Of a stretch of DNA of 9,641 nt, positions 1-5,884 are shown in pieces (positions within the stretch are counted from its first letter, which is position 1; every line of letters begins with the position of its first letter). Under the pieces are notes generated by a model, which was not told the DNA's origin, ran no database searches, and saw only the letters and a program-made list of their open reading frames with translations. The stretch lies in assembly GCA_021808425.1 (NCBI GenBank), contig JAKBBS010000062.1, forward strand, positions 7,060-16,700, given 5' to 3'. Origin of the DNA: Actinomycetes bacterium (lineage in GTDB: Bacteria > Actinomycetota > Acidimicrobiia > Acidimicrobiales > Palsa-688). The position numbers and the translations under genes were made by a program.

Positions 1-76
1 AACCTAATAGAACCCAACTCTCCAGTGGAACATCGAACTTGGCCGGGGTGAGCGGATATTCTGCGTCGCCGTGCAT
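1..76 (-). CDS. Possible N-terminal start of a leftward gene cut by the window edge
   Basis: On the minus strand an ATG at 76 opens a frame that runs 25 codons off the left edge. It begins MHGDAEYPLTPAKF and continues to SWVLLG. The frame also stays open upstream of this ATG back to about position 216, but that stretch has no ATG, GTG or TTG, so 76 is the first usable start. Its amino acid make-up looks like real protein, but there is no clear ribosome binding site and I do not recognise the family. If real, it is transcribed divergently from the dioxygenase at 457 and shares the control region at 168-256. Confidence is low because only 25 codons are visible. Confidence 0.25.
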   Translation of the reverse strand, partial: MHGDAEYPLTPAKFDVPLESWVLLG

Positions 77-167
77 TGCCGCAGCTACCGTTGCTCTCGA
101 AACGATGACGGGACGAGGACGTTCGATGGCGGCCAGCGGAATGCGGCATCGAAGGTCGTCCGCATGT

Positions 168-214
168 GACTGTGCGTGAAATTGTACGAAAAATGTGCAA
201 TTCCACGCACAGTC
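168..214. repeat. 17-bp near-perfect inverted repeat (operator or terminator hairpin)
   Basis: The arms are 168-184 (GACTGTGCGTGAAATTG) and 198-214 (CAATTCCACGCACAGTC). They pair at 16 of 17 positions, with one A/C mismatch. Inside the arms, A186-T196 and C187-G195 can extend the stem. The right arm is followed directly by TTTT, as in an intrinsic terminator for rightward transcription. However, no rightward gene is visible to its left, and such a long symmetrical element between two divergent start sites could equally be a regulator binding site. Confidence 0.7.
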
Positions 215-245
215 TTTTCAGCGCCTGGTGAAGGGGCGTTTCTTG

Positions 246-256
246 CATACGATATG
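246..256. promoter_or_regulatory. Candidate operator, palindrome CATA-N3-TATG
   Basis: CATACGATATG is a perfect 4+3+4 palindrome about 200 bases upstream of the dioxygenase start. Short AT-containing palindromes of this sort are common targets of GntR or IclR regulators of aromatic degradation genes. It also contains TACGAT, which fits the actinobacterial -10 pattern TANNNT. No matching -35 was found. The role is an inference from position and symmetry only. Confidence 0.2.
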
Positions 257-456
257 AGTGAATTACGCTATTCGGCACTCTGATCGCCATCAGTTGGTCG
301 CCCCTGGAAGCTTGGCCTGCAGTTGCTCGGCCTCAGCGGCGCTAGGTTGAGGAGATTCTCCGGAACCCGTTGCGCCGCAAATCCGAAGCCGTCCAGCTGG
401 AGTTGGGTAATACTCACATCCCATGACAACTCCCGTAGAGGCAAGCCGAGTCAAAA

Positions 457-1350
457 ATGAATGAGGTACCCGTCGTGCAAAATGAACCGTTCAGTAAAGA
501 ACGGTCAGCAGACGTCGTAGCAGCAAGCTTCGCCAACTCCCCGAACCCTCGCCTTCGCCAAGTCCTCGAGGCGTTGATTCGTCATCTTCACGGCTTTGCA
601 AAGGAAGTCGAACTACTTCCGCCAGAGCTCGACCTTGCGATCGACTTCCTAACGCGGACCGGGCAAACATGTGACGACGTCCGTCAAGAGTTCGTCCTCC
701 TTGCCGATGTCCTCGGAATTTCCATGCTGGTGGACACGATCACCAACACTGCAGCCGAGGGAACGACGATGTCCACAGTGCTCGGCCCTTTTCATGTGGT
801 CGCTTCGCCGCGACGCGAGCTCGGCGAATCAATCGCCCTTGCTCCCGGCGGGGAGCCTGTCGTTGTTACGGGCCAGGTGCTTTCAGCCGAAGGCCTGGCG
901 CTTCCTGGTGCGCTAGTCGATGTCTGGCAAGCCGACGCAGACGGCTTCTACGACGTGCAGATCCCTGAAGCAGTTCCCCAAGGCCATCTCCGAGGACTTT
1001 TCACCAGCGACGACAATGGTCGATTCGATTTTCGGACCGTCATGCCCGCACCCTACGCGATTCCTGTAGACGGACCCGTCGGCGAATTGCTGTCCATCAC
1101 TGGCCGCCACCCTTGGCGCCCGGCTCACATCCACTTCATTGCCAGTGCCGAGGGTTACCGGCCGATTACTACCCACATCTTCGTTGCAGGTTCGCCGTAT
1201 CTGGACTCAGATGCAGTTTTTGCCGTAAAAGACAGCCTCATCACCCACTTCGAGGAAGTCGACGACCCCGGCCTGGCAAGTCGCCACGGGCTTACGGCGC
1301 CGTTCACTCACGCGCATGTCGAGCTTCGCCTTCGGGAGCCTCCAACTTGA
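457..1350 (+). CDS. Intradiol ring-cleavage dioxygenase, hydroxyquinol 1,2-dioxygenase type
   Basis: Predicted non-haem Fe(III) enzyme that opens a catechol-type ring between the two hydroxyls, giving a muconate or maleylacetate-type product in the cytoplasm. The 297-aa length is normal for the family. The N-terminal helical dimerisation domain (about 25-105) contains TGQTCDDVRQEFVLLADVLG, typical of hydroxyquinol rather than plain catechol dioxygenases. The catalytic beta domain follows, with the family signature around 138-165 (VDVWQADADGFYD). The four iron ligands are all present: Y165, Y200, H224 and H226 (in RPAHIHF). Start: ATG 457 has a poor ribosome site. GTG 475, six codons in, has GAGG eight bases upstream and may be the true start. 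The stop is only 11 bases from the end of the convergent peptidase relic. No hydroxylase or maleylacetate reductase lies nearby, so the exact substrate is an inference; catechol or a substituted catechol is the alternative. Confidence 0.93.
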   Translation: MNEVPVVQNEPFSKERSADVVAASFANSPNPRLRQVLEALIRHLHGFAKEVELLPPELDLAIDFLTRTGQTCDDVRQEFVLLADVLGISMLVDTITNTAAEGTTMSTVLGPFHVVASPRRELGESIALAPGGEPVVVTGQVLSAEGLALPGALVDVWQADADGFYDVQIPEAVPQGHLRGLFTSDDNGRFDFRTVMPAPYAIPVDGPVGELLSITGRHPWRPAHIHFIASAEGYRPITTHIFVAGSPYLDSDAVFAVKDSLITHFEEVDDPGLASRHGLTAPFTHAHVELRLREPPT

Positions 1351-1361
1351 ACAGTGTTGTC

Positions 1362-2072
1362 TCAAAAGAGTGTCGCGTATCGGTTCGTAGCCTCAACTAT
1401 GGCGGCCGTCATGGGATCGCCGCCGGTGTGTCCGGTGTCGACGATGGAAAGTTCGGCGCCGGGCCAGCACTGAGCGAGTTGCCAGGCGGCGTCGGGTGGT
1501 CCGCTGAGATCCAGTTGGCCGTGGAGGAGTGCGGCCGGAATGCCGGCGAGCCGGTGGGCGCCGTCGAGAAGCTCGTTCTCATCCAGCCAGGCGAGGTGGT
1601 GGAAGTAGAGGGTCACAATGCGGGCGAAGGTCATGCGGAAGATGGGATCGTCGTACCGGGGATTTCCCACACCTCCAGGTAGAGGGGAGGCGGCATCCTC
1701 CCAGGTGCACCATTGGATCGCGGCCTGCTCTCGCACGGCGATGTCAGTCTGGACATTCAGGAGCCTGTAGTAGGCCGAGACGAGGTTTCCGTCACGTTCG
1801 GCTGGGGCTACACCTGAGCGGAATTGATCCCAGGCTTCGGGGTAGAACCTTCCAGCCTCGTGGTAATGCCAGTGGATGTCACCGGGCCGGGTCAAAGTCA
1901 CCGAAGACGCCACCATGGCGGTGACCGCGTCCCGATGACGTTCGGCGTAGGCCAAGCCGAGAGTCACTCCCCACGAGTGACCGTAGATCACCCAACGCCC
2001 TATGCCGAGGTGGTTCCGTAGCCGCTATTCGTAAGGCTCGATAGGCGGAAACGCGACATCCACACCAATCAC
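1362..2072 (-). pseudogene. pip: Proline iminopeptidase (alpha/beta hydrolase), broken by an internal deletion
   Basis: Relic of a serine peptidase that removes N-terminal proline from peptides. The large piece, read from GTG 1991, is 209 aa. It carries the nucleophile elbow GHSWG (usually GGSWG) at its very start, the acid region HGQLDLSGPPDAAWQL and the histidine in VDTGHTGGD. In the same frame upstream, RLRNHLGIGRW leads into the elbow, preceded by a TAG (2025-2027). Just before the TAG lies PPIEPYE, which matches the extreme N-terminus of the family (usual form YPPxxxYD/E). Compared with a normal protein of about 310 aa, roughly 75 codons are missing exactly between these blocks. The lost part includes the oxyanion HGGPG loop and the DQRGCGRS motif. 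The probable original start is GTG 2072, with GAGAG about 10 bases upstream. The 209-aa remainder is unlikely to be an active enzyme. Confidence 0.85.
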
Positions 2073-2140
2073 TTTCGCAGAACTCTCGAGGTCGTTGCAT
2101 TGGTTAACGCATGCCCACGTTTCCCGCCTCGCGAGATTGT

Positions 2141-2296
2141 TCATGGCGCGATGCCCTTGACATGCCAGGTCGGGATCTCCGGCAAGTGAACCGACGAATT
2201 CGGCGTGTGGGTCTCGGGGCAGCAGATCGTTGAGCAACGCCGGGCATCGCACTTAGGGCACATCATCACGGCGAAGCCGACGTCGACGACGTCCAC
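2141..2296 (-). CDS. Small cysteine-rich protein, possible zinc-ribbon, or gene tail
   Basis: I do not recognise this gene. From GTG 2296 the frame gives 51 aa with a CPKC knuckle (residues 13-16), then CSTICC (21-26) and two histidines, which suggests metal binding. The frame stays open up to a TTG at 2431. Third-position GC is very high only from about 2315 down to the stop and much lower upstream, so either translation starts near 2296 or this is the tail of a recombined gene. AAGGCGG lies a few bases before the GTG and could be the ribosome site. The flanking stretches (2073-2140 and 2297-2476) show nothing further that I can support. A frame-shifted reading of the same bases (2025-2252) looks like a shadow apart from the peptidase N-terminus at its end. 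Confidence 0.35.
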   Translation of the reverse strand: MDVVDVGFAVMMCPKCDARRCSTICCPETHTPNSSVHLPEIPTWHVKGIAP

Positions 2297-2476
2297 CGGA
2301 CCGCCTTGGTCCAGATTCCCGCGATACCGTGCAGCGGCGGGCAATGACAGCTGTCTAGATGTTGAGACAAGGTAATCATGGATACTGGCCACGCTCTTAG
2401 TCGACGTTGGTGAAAGGTCAATCTTTACCAAGTGACGTCTCGTGCTCGCTCACCTGTGATCGTGCGTCACACTTCG

Positions 2477-3445
2477 TCAGTCTCGAAGAGCGTCCAACGA
2501 TTCAAGAAACTCTTGCTCATTCATGGATCCAGGTGGCGTGCCAGCGAGGGCGTATGCGACGCAGAGCGACTGTAGTAGCTCGTTGACAGGGGTTGGTATC
2601 CCGTGGAGCCGACCCAGCAACACAATCTCGCCGTTGAGGTAGTCGGTCTCGATGGACTGCGCTCCTCGTTGGAGGCTTTGCCATGAGGAGCCTCCGGGTC
2701 GGGGGATCCCCCGGATGGGTTGCGGCGCGATGGTAGCCATGCGTGCCGGTGGTTCTGGTGGCGCGATGTCGATTCCAGCCGCCTCAAGGCACTGCTCCCC
2801 TTCGGCTCGGACCAACTGTCCGATGCGGCCGCGGCGCGCAGAAGGCCCACAGACCGCCTCGACTGCGTTACCGAGGTTACCGAGCAGTTTGGCATACTTC
2901 CAACGTTGGATATCTGGCCGGACGATCGAGTCGAATGTCGCTGCGTTAAGAACCGCTGCAATTGCGGCGGCAGTCTCGTCGAGTCCCGCTGGGTAGCGTC
3001 CGATGTCGAGGAGTCCCGTGATAGGAGCGGCGTGGGCGCGTACGACCCCCGGTTCGAGATGTACGGCCGGGCACATAACCGGGACGCCGTAGACGTTCCG
3101 AAAGCGACGGAGGGCGAGACGCTCATTTTCCACTCCGTTTTGCATGCACACGATCGGCAGATCCGGCGGGGCCACGGCGACAAGATGATCGAGGGCACCG
3201 CTCGTTTGGTGACTCTTGACCGCCAACAACACTACCGTCCGGGCGTCAATTGCAATGTCTGAGGCTTTGACGGCATTGACGTCGAGCCGCACCGCCCCCC
3301 TCGGGTCCTCGACCACGAGCCCGTTGCTTCGCATTGCGTCAAGATGGGCTCCGCGCCCTACAAGCTGGACGTCGACGCCGCTCTGGTGAAGCCGGGCTCC
3401 AACTAGGGCTCCAATTGCGCCAGCGCCGTATATCACGAATCGCAT
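2477..3445 (-). CDS. Ketopantoate reductase (PanE/ApbA) family protein
   Basis: Predicted NADP(H)-dependent reductase of a 2-keto acid. The founding enzyme turns 2-dehydropantoate into pantoate for coenzyme A synthesis. At 322 aa it has the family length. The Rossmann nucleotide-binding motif GAGAIG is at 7-12, the conserved QNGVEN is at 102-107, and the C-terminal helical domain has the catalytic lysine with its following asparagines in WKYAKLLGNLGNAVEA (K186, N190, N193). The start is secure: GGAGGTGTT lies directly before ATG 3445. PanE-like paralogues are common in catabolic islands and often act on other substrates. With no other pantothenate gene nearby and a dioxygenase 1.1 kb away, a role outside CoA synthesis is possible, so I give no gene symbol. 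It is separated from the ATPase behind it by about 220 bases without a recognisable gene. Confidence 0.92.
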   Translation of the reverse strand: MRFVIYGAGAIGALVGARLHQSGVDVQLVGRGAHLDAMRSNGLVVEDPRGAVRLDVNAVKASDIAIDARTVVLLAVKSHQTSGALDHLVAVAPPDLPIVCMQNGVENERLALRRFRNVYGVPVMCPAVHLEPGVVRAHAAPITGLLDIGRYPAGLDETAAAIAAVLNAATFDSIVRPDIQRWKYAKLLGNLGNAVEAVCGPSARRGRIGQLVRAEGEQCLEAAGIDIAPPEPPARMATIAPQPIRGIPRPGGSSWQSLQRGAQSIETDYLNGEIVLLGRLHGIPTPVNELLQSLCVAYALAGTPPGSMNEQEFLESLDALRD

Positions 3446-3666
3446 AACACCTCCGTTCTCAGTCTTGCGGGTGTAATTCGAAGAAAGAGGAAGCCCCGCG
3501 AGTGTCCCCTAAACAGTCCCGCGGCCGCCAGCTGGTTGAGAGGACATCGTCATGACGCTACTGCAGCAGGTCGCTGGTGAGGGAAAAGCGCGGCGTCTTG
3601 CTCGGAGTGCCGAGAGGCTTCCCGAATGAGTCGCGGGCCTGAGTGGTCCATGGCGTGGGGTGTGCC

Positions 3667-4947
3667 CTATGGCCCGAGGAGACCGAGCGGGACGACGATT
3701 ACTCCGTCGTCGCGCTGATAGGCGTACTCGGTTGCGGTAAGAATAACGAGAGCTGCAGGGGGGCGTACGACGCGAGCGGACTTCAAGCGAAGGAGTGATT
3801 CTGCGGCTTCGTCGATTCTGGCCGATCCGAGTTTGACCTCGACGCCGATCCAGGTTCCGTCGCGGCGCTCGACGATGAGGTCGACCTCTAGTTCGCCAGC
3901 TCGTTCGCGGTAGTGGAAGACGGATGCATTGTCCGCGGCTGCGTAAACGCGGGCGTCGCGCGCGGCGAGTGACTCGAAGAGGTAGCCAAACGAGTTCAGG
4001 TCGCCTAGCAATCTCGCTGGGTCGAACTCCATGAGCGCAGCGGCAAGTGATGGATCGACGAGGTAACGCTTCGGGGTAGTCATAAGCCGCGTCTTGGAGC
4101 GGACTTCGGGATTCCACGCCTCGATGTCATCGACAACCATCAGCCGACGGAGGGCGTCAAGGTAGGGTTCTGCGGTCCACCGGGACGGAGCTTCGTCTTG
4201 AGCGATAGCTTGTGCCCGGTCAAGGATCGTGCTGAGCCTGGCTGGATGCGCGCTCAGTTGCGCGTACGCCTGTAGAAACCGTCTGACGAGGCGGGGATTG
4301 CGTCGAGCGCCGGAGATCACGTCGATGTCGTGGTCGACGATCATGTCTATGTAGCCGCTGGTGAATGCCATGGCATCGCGTACTGAGCGGCCCATCAGTC
4401 CCGGCCAACCACCCACAACGATCCGTTCGGCATACGCAGCCAGATCGAGAGTAGACGTGCCGGTCGGCGGTATGCGGCCATCGAGAAGCTCCCGGATAGA
4501 CACCGTGCCGGGGGAGAACTTCTGTTCGAAGAGAGTCATGGGACGCATAGTGATCCTCACCATGCGTCCGGCGCCTGAATGCCGCACGGCACTTTCTGCT
4601 GGAGTGGCTGAGCCGGTCAGGATGAACTGGCCGGAGGCACGACGAGTGTCCACCTCTCGACGCACCGCGTCCCAGACGCGAGGTTCTCGTTGCCACTCAT
4701 CGATGAGACGCGGAACGGGGCCTGTCAGGATCAAGCGAGGGTCGATGTCGGCGGCTCGCTGCGCCTCTCGGTCAATGTCGAGGAGAACCTCGCTCACAGC
4801 GAGCTGTCCGGCCGTCTCGGTCTTCCCGCACGCCTTAGGGCCCTCGATCACGATGGCACCGAAGCTGTGAAGCGCTGCTGCCACCGCGCCGTCCGCAATA
4901 CGCGATACGTACGAGTGGTCCTCTGCTCGGGCTGCTCTGCCGACCAT
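3667..4947 (-). CDS. AAA+ ATPase with DUF4143 domain
   Basis: Predicted 426-aa ATP-binding protein of the large AAA_14/DUF4143 family, whose biological role is not established. The N-terminal ATPase domain has Walker A GPKACGKT (36-43), Walker B in RLIDEWQREP, the sensor-like FILTGSATP and the conserved HSGAGR...MRPMTLFE stretch. The middle is the DUF4143 winged-helix region (YAERIVVGGWPGL onward). The C-terminus has ELEVDLIVE and GVEVKLG, a PD-(D/E)xK-like nuclease-fold pattern common at the end of these proteins. ATG 4947 was chosen because family homology begins a few residues after it. It has AGGA eight bases upstream and sits seven bases after a TAGGAT -10, so the message may be leaderless. 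A 53-codon in-frame extension to 5106 would run through the promoter and is rejected. The gene looks intact and carries an unusual repeated operator. Confidence 0.92.
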   Translation of the reverse strand: MVGRAARAEDHSYVSRIADGAVAAALHSFGAIVIEGPKACGKTETAGQLAVSEVLLDIDREAQRAADIDPRLILTGPVPRLIDEWQREPRVWDAVRREVDTRRASGQFILTGSATPAESAVRHSGAGRMVRITMRPMTLFEQKFSPGTVSIRELLDGRIPPTGTSTLDLAAYAERIVVGGWPGLMGRSVRDAMAFTSGYIDMIVDHDIDVISGARRNPRLVRRFLQAYAQLSAHPARLSTILDRAQAIAQDEAPSRWTAEPYLDALRRLMVVDDIEAWNPEVRSKTRLMTTPKRYLVDPSLAAALMEFDPARLLGDLNSFGYLFESLAARDARVYAAADNASVFHYRERAGELEVDLIVERRDGTWIGVEVKLGSARIDEAAESLLRLKSARVVRPPAALVILTATEYAYQRDDGVIVVPLGLLGP

Positions 4948-4954
4948 AGCGATT

Positions 4955-4983
4955 ATCCTACAAGTCGCAACTAGATTGATCAA
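4955..4983 (-). promoter_or_regulatory. Promoter of the DUF4143 ATPase gene
   Basis: Read on the minus strand: TTGATC (-35, 4978-4983), a 17-base spacer, then TAGGAT (-10, 4955-4960). Seven more bases lead to ATG 4947. TAGGAT fits the actinobacterial TANNNT pattern, and the spacing would put the transcript start at or next to the ATG. Repeat copy 1 fills most of the spacer and copy 2 begins on the last base of the -35 element, so a protein bound there would block RNA polymerase. Confidence 0.6.
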
Positions 4984-5017
4984 CAGGTCGCAACGATTGC
5001 TTTCTACATGTCGCAAC
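4960..5017. repeat. Three 12-bp direct repeats with exact 23-bp period (putative operator)
   Basis: Copies at 4960-4971, 4983-4994 and 5006-5017 share ACANGTCGCAAC (minus strand GTTGCGACNTGT). Only the fourth base varies (A, G, T). Starts are 23 bases apart each time, about two helix turns, so all three sites face nearly the same side of the DNA. The bases between copies are unrelated, so this is selection for spaced sites rather than a simple tandem duplication. They overlap the ATPase promoter. No fourth copy was found at the next 23-base step on either side. Confidence 0.85.
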
Positions 5018-5110
5018 TGGACGCCCGCGGTCACCCAGGTGCGCGACTGGCGGTCTCCACTCGACACCACAGCGGCCCGCATCGGCGCCCGCCAGTACAG
5101 CGTCAACCCC
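5018..5110 (+). pseudogene. Coding-like tail of an unrecognised gene
   Basis: The plus-strand frame ending at TGA 5108-5110 reads WTPAVTQVRDWRSPLDTTA and ends SVNPYGFAP. About three quarters or more of its codons end in G or C, a strong coding signature that starts right after repeat copy 3. No start codon is available in frame, so it looks like the 3' end of a gene whose front has been replaced. I do not recognise the family. It stops a few bases before the pyruvate dehydrogenase fragment, which is in another frame. Chance GC bias is the alternative. Confidence 0.25.
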
Positions 5111-5117
5111 TATGGTT

Positions 5118-5407
5118 TCGCACCTTGATGACGTCTTGTGGGTGGTCGACGTAAACCGACAATCGCTTGACCGGGTCGTTCCCAACATTGCCATCGGGCG
5201 CATCAGGGCCATGTTCGAAGCGGCAGGCCGGCACACGATTACCCTGAAGTACGACCGAACCCTGCGTAAGCTGTTCAGCCGACCGGGTGGCGACGCCTTC
5301 CAGGCCAGGATCGACGACACGGGGAGCGAGGAGTACCAGCGCATGCTCCGTACTCCGCCGTTGCATTGCGGGAGCGCCTGGCCGGGGGCCCTGGATGTCT
5401 TCTGTGA
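5118..5407 (+). pseudogene. Internal fragment of pyruvate dehydrogenase E1 (AceE-like, transketolase fold)
   Basis: The translation HLDDVLWVVDVNRQSLDRVV, then GRIRAMFEAAGRHTITLKYDRTLRKLF and DTGSEEYQRMLR, lines up with the thiamine-diphosphate domain of homodimeric pyruvate dehydrogenase E1. In E. coli AceE the matching blocks are LDNLCFVINCNLQRLDGPV, the GAGWNVIKV region and GDYQTFK. An intact enzyme has about 900 residues; only about 80-95 are present here. After the EEYQRMLR block (about 5345) the homology seems to continue in another frame as ALRERLAGG, ending at TGA 5405-5407, so a frameshift is added to the truncation. Both ends are abrupt. The fragment cannot make an active enzyme. Family assignment rests on recalled motifs, not on an alignment. 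Confidence 0.68.
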
Positions 5408-5508
5408 CCAACGAACACGTCCGCGAGATTCAGCTCCGAGGCGACGAGCGTCTCGCTACGTCTCCGAGGTGGGTGATCGGAGCGAAGCGGCCGGACCTAG
5501 ACGAAGAA

Positions 5509-5529
5509 ACGGCCCCGTTGCGGGGCCGT
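5509..5529 (-). terminator. Intrinsic terminator hairpin for leftward transcription
   Basis: ACGGCCCC (5509-5516) pairs perfectly with GGGGCCGT (5522-5529). G5517-C5521 can close a ninth pair over a three-base loop. On the minus strand the stem is followed by TTTCTT, giving the U-rich tail. On the plus strand no T-run follows it. Confidence 0.6.
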
Positions 5530-5533
5530 CGGG

Positions 5534-5562
5534 CTGGCGGAGTTACCGCCAGTGGGGTTTTT
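5534..5562 (+). terminator. Intrinsic terminator hairpin for rightward transcription
   Basis: CTGGCGG (5534-5540) and CCGCCAG (5546-5552) form a perfect 7-bp stem with loop AGTTA. They are followed, after TGGGG, by TTTTT (5558-5562). It lies four bases right of the leftward hairpin, so the two work back to back and insulate the pyruvate dehydrogenase fragment from the acetyltransferase relic. Confidence 0.65.
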
Positions 5563-5579
5563 CCATCGTAGACCGGTGG

Positions 5580-5838
5580 CGGGAGTCTCGACGCGTCGTT
5601 GTGGGAGGTGTCGATCATCCACAACGCCACCTGGTCGGTGTCGGGTCGCAGCTGTTTCATGCCGTGGAGGACTGGGCGCGCACGCGGTTGTCGTCGGTTG
5701 AGGATCGAAACGCAGAATGTCAATGTGGCGGCCAGCCTCTTCTACCGCGCGATGGGCTGCACCCTTGGCGGGATCAACCGCTTCGCGTATCCCGCTCGGC
5801 CACACGAAGCGCAACTTCTGTGGTTCAAGGACCTTTGA
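5580..5838 (+). pseudogene. GNAT acetyltransferase, C-terminal part only, frameshifted
   Basis: The C-terminal half of an acetyl-CoA-dependent N-acetyltransferase. The acetyl-CoA loop region VGVGSQLFHAVEDWAR is in one frame. The rest, RGCRRLRIETQNVNVAASL, then YRAMGCTLGG and HEAQLLWFKDL, is in the +1 frame up to TGA 5836-5838. The switch falls at about 5681-5686 in a GCGCGCACGCGG stretch and needs one extra base or two missing bases. The ETQNVNVAA...FY..MGC...G and EAQLLW(F/Y)KDL pattern resembles streptothricin acetyltransferase-type GNATs. The N-terminal half is absent: the coding signal starts only just after the terminator at 5562. A sequencing error could explain the frameshift but not the missing front. 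Confidence 0.75.
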
Positions 5839-5884
5839 GCACGGCGATTCGCGTTCCCTCTGTCGGTCTTGCTGGAACGCAGAG

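Larger units (their letters stand above)
77..456. other. Control region left of the dioxygenase, no confident gene
   Basis: This 380-base stretch holds no convincing long coding region. It contains the inverted repeat at 168-214, the small palindrome at 246-256, and a second perfect short palindrome, GGAGATTCTCC, at 351-361. A 44-codon minus-strand ORF (290-424) has a GGGAG sequence just before its ATG but poor third-position GC, so it is not called as a gene. No promoter for the dioxygenase could be fixed. TAATAC in the 405-415 area is only a weak -10 candidate. Confidence 0.5.

Noticed and set aside
3555..3629. 24-codon plus-strand ORF after an AGAGGA site
   Set aside because: Too short and unrecognised; the good-looking ribosome site alone is not enough.
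3509..4117. 202-codon minus-strand ORF
   Set aside because: Out-of-frame shadow of the ATPase C-terminus; arginine-rich and without motifs.
4960..5017. CRISPR array
   Set aside because: Only three 12-bp repeats with 11-bp gaps, no cas genes, and they overlap a promoter.
4948..5106. 53-codon N-terminal extension of the ATPase
   Set aside because: It covers the promoter and the phased repeats; family similarity begins only after ATG 4947, which has its own ribosome site.
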